Shown: one piece after another, positions 54,436 to 61,631 of the stretch | Layout of the letters: every line of letters begins with the position of its first letter | Position numbering within the stretch: the first letter of the stretch is position 1 | Assembly: GCF_009829085.1 (NCBI RefSeq) | Contig: NZ_WUQY01000001.1 | Coordinates: forward strand, 62,001 to 126,000 | From: Sphingobacterium bovisgrunnientis | GTDB lineage: Bacteria > Bacteroidota > Bacteroidia > Sphingobacteriales > Sphingobacteriaceae | Direction: 5' to 3' | Length of the DNA: 64,000 bases | Notes under the pieces: generated by a model | The model's input: the letters and a program-made list of their open reading frames with translations, nothing else | Database searches by the model: none | Told to the model about the DNA's origin: nothing | Program-made: the position numbers and the translations under genes

Positions 54436-56574
54436 ATGAAAATATACCAATTAATTAAACTAGCAATAGCTTTGCTGTTATTGCAATCTTTTCAAGTCTC
54501 CAAAATTGACCGTAAAAAAGTTGTCCAACGTCATAATGTTTTTAATACTAAAGTAGATATTTTGAACTCATTGACAGTCGGAAATGGAACATTTGCCTAT
54601 ACTGTGGATGTGACTGGAATGCAATCTTTTCCAGAGCATTATAGACCAGGGGTTTCGTTGGGCACGCAATCAGAATGGGCATGGGACAGTTTTAAAAACC
54701 CTAATAATTATAAGTTTGAGGAAACATTAAAATCATATGATTTTAATAATGAAGGTAGAAATGCGTTATACAGTATTCAGCATAAAGAAGAAGGCCGTCA
54801 AAAAGAAGCTACGGATTATTTTAGGGCAAATCCACATCGCTTACAGATGGGGAATGTAGGTCTTGAATTGTATTTAAAGGATGGTAGACGTGCAGAAGTA
54901 AATGATATAGCTAACATAGCACAAAGGTTAGATCTTTGGTCTGGTATTATTACTAGCTCATTTGAGATTGAAGGTGTACCAGTTAAAGTACAGACAGCTT
55001 CTTATCAAAAACTCGATAAAATAGGGGTTAAGATAGAATCAAAATTGTTGGCACAGAACCGTATAAAATTATTCATACGTTATCCGTATCCTACAGGAGT
55101 GTTTTTGGATGAAGGAGCAAATTATACAAATGATGATTTACATACCTCAACTGTAGTAACACAAAGTAAATCCAATGCCGTGTTAAAGCATACTTTGCAA
55201 GGTTCTGAATATTTCACGTCTTTGAAATTTTCAAAAGCTAATATCACGGAAGCAAAGTCTCATTATTTTGTCGTAGAACCATCTTCATCAAATTCAACTT
55301 TCGATTTTTCATTTGAATTTAGTGATGAGAATAAATTTGATAATAATGGGTTGTATAATGAAGCTGCAAAAGAAAGTACTGTTGCGTGGAATAAGTATTG
55401 GCAATCTGGGGCTGCTGTTGATTTTGAAGGAAGTACAGATCCTAGAGCGCATGAGCTAGAACGAAGAGTTGTCTTATCGCAATACTTAACACGAGTTCAG
55501 TGTTTGGGGGATAACCCACCACAGGAGACAGGGTTAACATTTAATAGTTGGTTCGGTAAACCTCATACTGAGATGCATTGGTGGCATGGGGTTCACTTCG
55601 CACTGTGGGGTAGACCCGAGTTGATGGAAGGGACATTGGATTATTATTTCAGAACATTTGAAAAAGCTAAGAAATTAGCTGAACGTCAAGGGTATAAAGG
55701 AGTGCGCTGGATTAAGATGACAAGTAATGACGGGGATGAAAGTCCTTCTTCAGTTGCGGCATTTTTAATTTGGCAGCAACCTCATTTGATCTATATGGCG
55801 GAGCTCCTATACCGACATAATCCAAATACTGAAGTCTTAAATAAATACAAATCCTTAATTCATGAGACAGCAGAATTTATGGTAGACTTTACGTACTATA
55901 ATAAAGAAAAAAATCAATATGATTTAGGATATGGACTGATTCCTTCACAAGAGGTCTTCAGAGCGGCAGAGACCAAAAATCCTCCTTATGAAGTTGCATA
56001 TTGGGATTGGGCCTTACGTGTGGCGCAACAATGGAAGGAGCGCCTTGGAGAACCAAGAGATAAAAAGTGGGATGATGTTATAACAAAGTTAGCACCCCTA
56101 CCTATACAAGATAACGTATATCTTTCTACCGAGACAGCCAAGGACTCTTACACATTTGAAAAATGGATGACAGATCATCCTTCAGTTCTTGGTGCCTTGG
56201 GAATGGTGCCTGAGTCTCCAAAGTTAGATAAGAGTATAATGAAAAACACCTTGGATACAGTGTGGGATAGGTGGTTATGGAATGAAACATGGGGATGGGA
56301 TTTTCCAATGACAGCGATGAATGCCGCAAGATTAGGTCTTCCAAATAAAGCGTTGGATGCTCTTTTTATGGATATTAAAACCAATACATATCTTAAAAAT
56401 GGACATAATTATCAAGACGATAGATTGAGAATATACCTACCCGGAAATGGTGGTGTATTGACAACAGTGGCTATGATGCTTGAAGGTTGGGATAGTTCTG
56501 ATTCTAATGCTCCTGGATTTCCAAAGGATGATACTTGGAAGATTAAAAAAGAAGGATTTAAAAAGATGCCATAA
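54436..56574 (+). CDS. Six-hairpin ((alpha/alpha)6) glycosidase-like exported protein
   Basis: A 712-residue protein with an N-terminal hydrophobic segment (about 5-20) but no clear cleavage site. Residues about 40-310 form a beta-sandwich with LTVGNGTFAYTVDVTGMQ; residues about 325-690 form a helical barrel with TFNSWFGKPHTEMHWWHGVH (near 369-388), WIKMTSNDGDESPSS and TWGWDFPMTAMNAARLG. The layout resembles clan GH-L type enzymes such as GH65, but the family could not be fixed by eye. It starts 15 nt after the DUF4450 gene, and its stop overlaps the next start by one base (TAATG). A glycosidase acting on an RG-I oligosaccharide is the working call. Confidence 0.65.
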   Translation: MKIYQLIKLAIALLLLQSFQVSKIDRKKVVQRHNVFNTKVDILNSLTVGNGTFAYTVDVTGMQSFPEHYRPGVSLGTQSEWAWDSFKNPNNYKFEETLKSYDFNNEGRNALYSIQHKEEGRQKEATDYFRANPHRLQMGNVGLELYLKDGRRAEVNDIANIAQRLDLWSGIITSSFEIEGVPVKVQTASYQKLDKIGVKIESKLLAQNRIKLFIRYPYPTGVFLDEGANYTNDDLHTSTVVTQSKSNAVLKHTLQGSEYFTSLKFSKANITEAKSHYFVVEPSSSNSTFDFSFEFSDENKFDNNGLYNEAAKESTVAWNKYWQSGAAVDFEGSTDPRAHELERRVVLSQYLTRVQCLGDNPPQETGLTFNSWFGKPHTEMHWWHGVHFALWGRPELMEGTLDYYFRTFEKAKKLAERQGYKGVRWIKMTSNDGDESPSSVAAFLIWQQPHLIYMAELLYRHNPNTEVLNKYKSLIHETAEFMVDFTYYNKEKNQYDLGYGLIPSQEVFRAAETKNPPYEVAYWDWALRVAQQWKERLGEPRDKKWDDVITKLAPLPIQDNVYLSTETAKDSYTFEKWMTDHPSVLGALGMVPESPKLDKSIMKNTLDTVWDRWLWNETWGWDFPMTAMNAARLGLPNKALDALFMDIKTNTYLKNGHNYQDDRLRIYLPGNGGVLTTVAMMLEGWDSSDSNAPGFPKDDTWKIKKEGFKKMP

Positions 56575-57704
56575 TGAATATGAAAAACATATTATTATTC
56601 ATAAGTCTAGGCTGTAGTGCATTGACATTGTCTGCTCAGAATTTTACGACTCAGCAAGCTGTGATTAAAGATTTGCGCACAGCAAATGATTATTTTATGG
56701 CAAAATGGCCTGATCCGGTTAAGACTATTGTGACGAATAAAGAAAGGCCTGCTAATATATGGACGAGAGGGGTTTATTATGAAGGTTTGATGGCCTTCTA
56801 CAAAATTGATAAACAAAAGCGTTACTATGATTATGCTGTGGAATGGGGTGAAAAGCATAATTGGAAACCTGTGCGAGGAGAGGTATATACTCGTCATGCA
56901 GATAATCAGAACTGTGGTATGACCTACATTGATTTATACCGTATTGATCCAAAGCCTGAACGAATTGATGCTATTAAAAAGAATATTGATTCTGTTATCA
57001 ATAGTGGTCGTTTTAACGATTGGACATGGATTGATGCTATACAAATGGCAATGCCAATTTTTGTAAAATTAGGTGTGACTTTCAATGATACAAAATATTT
57101 CGACTACATGTACAAAATGTATCATCATTGTAAGTATGTAGAAGGAGGTGGATTGTGGAATCCAAAAGATCAATTGTGGTGGAGAGATAAGGATTTTGTT
57201 CCACCTTATCAAGAACCTAATGGTGAAGATTGTTATTGGTCTCGAGGTAACGGGTGGGTGATAGCTGCTTTAGCATTGGTATTACAAGAATTGCCAAAAA
57301 CGGATCCACATTATGGAGAATATTTAGATGATTTTATAAAAATGTCAGAGGCACTCATTCCATTACAACGTTCTGATGGATTTTGGAATGTAAGTTTACA
57401 TGATCCAGATCACTATGGAGGTAAGGAAGCTTCTGGAACCGCATTATTTGTATATGGTATGGCATGGGGCGTCAACAACGGCTATTTAGATGCTAAAATT
57501 TATAGGCCTGCGATAGAAAAGGGTTGGAAGGCGATTGTAAATGAGTCGCTTCAACCCAATGGGTTTTTAGGATATGTGCAATCCACCGGAAAAGAACCTA
57601 AGGATGGACAACCTGTAACTATTGAAAAACAACCTGATTTTGAAGATTACGGATTAGGATGTGTCCTATTAGCCGGAACAGAAATCTTCAAATTAATCAA
57701 ATAA
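56574..57704 (+). CDS. GH105 unsaturated rhamnogalacturonyl hydrolase, probably soluble periplasmic
   Basis: A 376-residue (alpha/alpha)6-barrel enzyme, very similar to the GH105 at 34311: NIWTRGVYYEGLMAF, DWTWIDAIQMAMP with catalytic D154, WWRDKDFVPPY, CYWSRGNGWV, DFEDYGLGC. The N-terminus is a standard signal peptide ending near LSAQ; the cysteine at 14 comes too early to be a convincing lipobox. The start ATG overlaps the previous stop (TAATG), which suggests translational coupling; ATG 56580 is an alternative. It removes unsaturated galacturonate from lyase products. It is the last gene of the site f operon. Confidence 0.92.
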   Translation: MNMKNILLFISLGCSALTLSAQNFTTQQAVIKDLRTANDYFMAKWPDPVKTIVTNKERPANIWTRGVYYEGLMAFYKIDKQKRYYDYAVEWGEKHNWKPVRGEVYTRHADNQNCGMTYIDLYRIDPKPERIDAIKKNIDSVINSGRFNDWTWIDAIQMAMPIFVKLGVTFNDTKYFDYMYKMYHHCKYVEGGGLWNPKDQLWWRDKDFVPPYQEPNGEDCYWSRGNGWVIAALALVLQELPKTDPHYGEYLDDFIKMSEALIPLQRSDGFWNVSLHDPDHYGGKEASGTALFVYGMAWGVNNGYLDAKIYRPAIEKGWKAIVNESLQPNGFLGYVQSTGKEPKDGQPVTIEKQPDFEDYGLGCVLLAGTEIFKLIK

Positions 57705-57707
57705 ATT

Positions 57708-57755
57708 ATTGTGCTAAAATAAAATTCTATTCATAGGATTCTATTTTAGTACAAT
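57708..57755 (+). terminator. Long AT-rich stem after the GH105 gene, probable terminator
   Basis: ATTGTGCTAAAATA (57708-57721) pairs with TATTTTAGTACAAT (57742-57755) with one G-T pair, and the stem continues inward imperfectly. There is no T-run after it, so termination is likely but not certain. It stands 3 nt after the stop and 20 nt before CAGG site g. Confidence 0.55.
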
Positions 57756-57774
57756 AAAAGAATTGCCTTCATAA

Positions 57775-57821
57775 CAGGATAGAGCAGGGCAGTTATATTC
57801 CTAATAATTCTGATATTTAAA
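57775..57821 (+). promoter_or_regulatory. CAGG direct-repeat promoter of the pectate lyase gene (site g, atypical -7 spacing)
   Basis: CAGGATAGAG at 57775 and CAGGGCAGTT at 57785 keep the 10-bp period. No TA box stands at the usual +27 place; the nearest is TATTTAAA at 57814-57821, two bases further. The second half reads CAGGGC and lacks the TTG. This is the weakest of the seven sites. Confidence 0.5.
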
Positions 57822-57830
57822 TAACCAGAT

Positions 57831-57851
57831 AGAAGTATTTCGTATACTTCT
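57831..57851 (+). repeat. Perfect hairpin at the 5' end of the pectate lyase transcript
   Basis: AGAAGTAT (57831-57838) and ATACTTCT (57844-57851) pair completely around TTCGT. It would lie just after the transcription start predicted from site g and 16 nt before the ATG, where it could protect the mRNA or affect initiation. Confidence 0.45.
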
Positions 57852-57867
57852 AATATAAGCCAAAATT

Positions 57868-59286
57868 ATGAGCAATTTAATTTATCAAGTACGTAAAAGT
57901 TCTTGGGCTGTTATTGTATTGTTAATTTTTATTACCAATGCATACGCTCAAGAGAATATTCTCGCTTTTCCTCAAGCTGAAGGTTTTGGCAGATTTGCTA
58001 AAGGTGCTCGAGGGCATTCTAATCCATCGATTTATTTTGTAACAAATTTGAATGATTCAGGCGAAGGTTCTTTTAGAGATGCGGTAAGTAAACCTGGCCG
58101 CTTTGTGCTTTTTAAAGTTTCGGGAATCATTTATTTGAAAACCAAATTAACAGTAGCATCTAATTTGACAATAGCCGGGCATACCGCTCCTGGAGATGGC
58201 GTTGTTTTATATGGTAGAACAGTATCTTTTAGCGGTGCAAATCATACTATAGCACGATATTTAAGAATAAGATTAGGGAAAAATGGTGATGCAAGTAAGA
58301 ATGAAGATGCTTCAGGAATTTCTAATGGTCACGATATTATGCTTGATCACCTATCATTTAGTTGGGGCTTAGATGAAGTTTTTTCTGTGAATTGGGATAA
58401 AAAAGGTCCAGAAATTGATCGAATAACACTTCAGAATTGTATCATAGGACAAGGTTTACATTTTTATAATCATTCTGCGGGAAGTTTAATTCAGTCTTCT
58501 GGTAAAGTCTCTATTCTTAAAAGTTTATATATAAGTAACAAAACACGTAATCCAAAAGTAAAAGGTTACACTGAGTTTGTGAATAATGTGGTGTATAATT
58601 TTGGTAATGCTAATCGTACTAATTTGAATCATCAAATTTCTGCGAATGGATATATCTTGGCAGATTCTCAGTCAGAATCTAAAGCAGTTATTTTAAATAA
58701 TTATTTTATAGCTGGACCATCAACTCCTAAGTCAATAACCACGCCTTTCTCAAGAGGTAATTCGTACTTTGATCTATTCGAAGGCGGAAATTATTTTGAT
58801 AATAATTATGATGGTAAGTTGAATGGGAAATTGATAAAGAGTACTGCAGCATTTTATCCTGGATTAGAACCTAAAAATTTTAAACTTAAAAATGAGTTCA
58901 ATGAATACCCCAGTATTAATCATGCTTTATCCGCAGCAGAGGCTTATTCATATGTTGTGAATAATGTTGGAGCAACTTTACCTAATCGAGATGAGGTAGA
59001 TCAATTAATGATTAATGAGCTTATATCGTTGGGTAAAGAAGGGCAATTATTGCATGAAGAAAGTGAATTGAAATTGTCAAATGGGGGATTAGGAAACTAT
59101 AGACCTGCTGATTCATTGAAAGATACAGATAACGATGGTATCCCAGATGATTGGGAAAAAATATTAAAACTCAATCCAAATGATTCTACTGACGCTTTGT
59201 TATTGAGTACGAATAATAAAAACAAAGGATATTTAAATATAGAAGTCTACTTAAACACACTTGGGAATAATATTAATTCGAATTAA
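57868..59286 (+). CDS. Pectate lyase-like beta-helix protein (PL1 type) with C-terminal calcium-type repeat
   Basis: A 472-residue exported protein; signal peptide ends near AYAQ (residue 27). The beta-helix starts with AFPQAEGFGRFAKGARG and FVTNLNDSGEGSFRDAV; the core has ARYLRIRLG (near 129-137) and IMLDHLSFSWGLDEVF (near 157-172), the pattern of Bacteroidota pectate lyases. Near 421-432 is DTDNDGIPDDWE, a calcium-binding repeat of thrombospondin-3 type. The likely reaction is calcium-dependent eliminative cleavage of galacturonan. It is a single gene with its own CAGG promoter. The exact PL family is less certain than the fold. Confidence 0.78.
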   Translation: MSNLIYQVRKSSWAVIVLLIFITNAYAQENILAFPQAEGFGRFAKGARGHSNPSIYFVTNLNDSGEGSFRDAVSKPGRFVLFKVSGIIYLKTKLTVASNLTIAGHTAPGDGVVLYGRTVSFSGANHTIARYLRIRLGKNGDASKNEDASGISNGHDIMLDHLSFSWGLDEVFSVNWDKKGPEIDRITLQNCIIGQGLHFYNHSAGSLIQSSGKVSILKSLYISNKTRNPKVKGYTEFVNNVVYNFGNANRTNLNHQISANGYILADSQSESKAVILNNYFIAGPSTPKSITTPFSRGNSYFDLFEGGNYFDNNYDGKLNGKLIKSTAAFYPGLEPKNFKLKNEFNEYPSINHALSAAEAYSYVVNNVGATLPNRDEVDQLMINELISLGKEGQLLHEESELKLSNGGLGNYRPADSLKDTDNDGIPDDWEKILKLNPNDSTDALLLSTNNKNKGYLNIEVYLNTLGNNINSN

Positions 59287-59391
59287 CTAACTAAAACTAT
59301 AAAATATGATCGTGATAACACAAACCGACACTGCCTAGTCTATTATTGAATTTTCTAATTATGACATTTATTAAAACAAAAAGAAATTAAA

Positions 59392-61596
59392 ATGAAAAAT
59401 AGATTAGTTTTTATATTATATCTTTCTTTATTAGTAGTGATTAGTTCCTGTGCTAAGAAGGAGATAATAAGTCATTATGAGCGTCCAGATTGGCTAAGAG
59501 GAAATGCTTTTGAGATACTTCGAGAAAAGGGAAATTATAGCATTTTTTTAGAGGGAATAGAAAAGACAGGATTTAAAGATGTTCTTGACGGTAAAACGAT
59601 TACAACAGTTTTTGCGCCCAATGATGAGGCTTTTATAGCTTATTTCAAAGAGAAAAACATAACATCGATTTCTCAAATTCACCAAAATGAATTGAAGAAA
59701 TTGATAGGTTATCATCTAATTTATTATGCATATGGTAAGACGAGATTACAAAATTATCAACCTGAGGGTAGTGAAGGTTATGAACCTCTTTTAGCGGGGC
59801 TTTATTATAAGCATCGATCACGAAGTAGTGATTCTATTAGCTTAGAAACCGATTTTACCGATGGAAGATTGAAAAAAGTATTTCACAAAGACAGATTCCT
59901 GCCTGTTTTTTCACAGCAGCATTTTACAACTAAAGGTATTGAAGCCGTATCTAATTACGAATATTTCTATGGCACTGGGTCGTGGAAAGGTGGTCAAGGA
60001 TTTAATGTGAGTAATGCGGGGGTAAGTGAGTATGCCATTCCAGCAGATAATGGGTATGTATATCTAGTGGATCAAGTTATTCAACCATTGAATACCGTGT
60101 ATAAAGAGATAGCTAAAAATGATAAGTATAGTGATTTCATAAGAATATATGATATGTTTAAAACATTTTGGTATGATGAACAGACAACATTAAATTATGC
60201 AGCAGCTGGAGACTCATTATTCATTGTGAATCATGGAGTTTTGCCCCCTATAGCATCTGAGTGGTCATATAATGGTGAGTCTGGGATGCCGGATTATGCT
60301 AATTTAGGTCAACTCACCTATCGTGCATATAATGTATTTGCACCTAATAACGCAGCACTACAGAGTTTGTATCAGACATATTTTTCGCCTTATTACAACT
60401 CACTTTTGGAAGTTGATTTATTACCACTTTCATTGATTATGTATAATCACGTGTATCAAGGTAATATCGTGTTTCCTTCTGAAATAGGTAAGAATGAAAA
60501 TATCAAATCTTCATATGGCACGCCTATAGTATTTAATCCTAATTTGGATGTGCAAGATAAAGCTATTGGATCCAATGGAGTTTATTATGGTCTCAATAAA
60601 GTACTTGTTCCAGACATGTTCAATAGTGTAACAGGTCCTGTTTTTGTGAATCCTAAATATAGAATGTTTATGCATATGCTTGTGAATACTGATTTATACC
60701 AGGTTTTATCAAGCAAAAACATTGAGTTTACGCTCTTAATACCTTCTGATGAAACACTTAAAAATACAATTGTAGGTGAGAGCTATCTTTTTTGGTCTGA
60801 AGGAAATCCTTTAGTGTATGGTGACGAAAACATAATGGTAGAAAATGAAAATGGTATATTGGTTCCTCTTTCTACTCGTCAACAAGAGATTTTAGTATCG
60901 GAACATATTATATATGGTAAGGTTGATAACTTAAATACTACAAAGGTTTTTCGTACACGTAACCCATTTTCTTATGTCTATACATTCGGAGGGAATTTGT
61001 ATTCATCGACCAACTATAATACTGAAAATTCAGAACATGGTGTTATACGTTTGAACGGAAATTGGTATAATGGAAATGCCTATGAGCCTTCGTTAGCGTT
61101 TCAATCTGACGCTCGAACTATTAAAAGTACTATCCCTGGAGCTGAAACAATTAACAATCCTTTGAGGCAATTTTCCGAGTTTGCAAAATTGTTGGCTCGT
61201 GTAGGACACTTAGAGGTAGGTCGTACTTTACCTTTCATGTTTGGAAATAGGTTCATTTTGTTTGCTCCCGACAATCAAACGGTATTAACAGGAATTAGTT
61301 CAGGTGCTATTCCATCTTCTAATACTGAACTCGCTGAATACCTAAAATCATATTTTGTGTCAGTCCCAGATAACTCATTATCGGATTATCCATTTGCAGG
61401 CTTTGGGGTTCAAGGTAAATGGAATACAGCCAAACTAATAGGATATAATTCATATAGAAAATTAGAATTAAAAGACAAATCTACACACTTAGAATTAGTA
61501 GATACTGATGGAACGATAATTCGAGTTTCAGATGAACTGCCTAAGTTATTTAGTGATGGTGCTGTATACAAAATCTCTGGATTACTTAAAAAATAA
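59392..61596 (+). CDS. Multi-domain fasciclin (FAS1) lipoprotein, paralogue of the 6991 gene
   Basis: A 734-residue lipoprotein (lipobox ISSC, C20), nearly the same length and layout as the FAS1 protein at 6991: after the lipid cysteine comes KKE, then YERP, then a FAS1 repeat with TTVFAPNDEAF and YVYLVDQVIQPL. Further FAS1 segments include AYNVFAPNNAAL (near 310), FTLLIPSDETL (near 450) and FILFAPDNQTV (near 622). It begins a second FAS1-SusC module, with SusC 35 nt downstream. Surface binding of a pectic glycan is inferred. The 105-nt gap before it has only a degenerate CAGG-like site (see findings). Confidence 0.8.
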   Translation: MKNRLVFILYLSLLVVISSCAKKEIISHYERPDWLRGNAFEILREKGNYSIFLEGIEKTGFKDVLDGKTITTVFAPNDEAFIAYFKEKNITSISQIHQNELKKLIGYHLIYYAYGKTRLQNYQPEGSEGYEPLLAGLYYKHRSRSSDSISLETDFTDGRLKKVFHKDRFLPVFSQQHFTTKGIEAVSNYEYFYGTGSWKGGQGFNVSNAGVSEYAIPADNGYVYLVDQVIQPLNTVYKEIAKNDKYSDFIRIYDMFKTFWYDEQTTLNYAAAGDSLFIVNHGVLPPIASEWSYNGESGMPDYANLGQLTYRAYNVFAPNNAALQSLYQTYFSPYYNSLLEVDLLPLSLIMYNHVYQGNIVFPSEIGKNENIKSSYGTPIVFNPNLDVQDKAIGSNGVYYGLNKVLVPDMFNSVTGPVFVNPKYRMFMHMLVNTDLYQVLSSKNIEFTLLIPSDETLKNTIVGESYLFWSEGNPLVYGDENIMVENENGILVPLSTRQQEILVSEHIIYGKVDNLNTTKVFRTRNPFSYVYTFGGNLYSSTNYNTENSEHGVIRLNGNWYNGNAYEPSLAFQSDARTIKSTIPGAETINNPLRQFSEFAKLLARVGHLEVGRTLPFMFGNRFILFAPDNQTVLTGISSGAIPSSNTELAEYLKSYFVSVPDNSLSDYPFAGFGVQGKWNTAKLIGYNSYRKLELKDKSTHLELVDTDGTIIRVSDELPKLFSDGAVYKISGLLKK

Positions 61597-61631
61597 GGCA
61601 TCAGATTATTAACCATTATAACAAAAATTAA

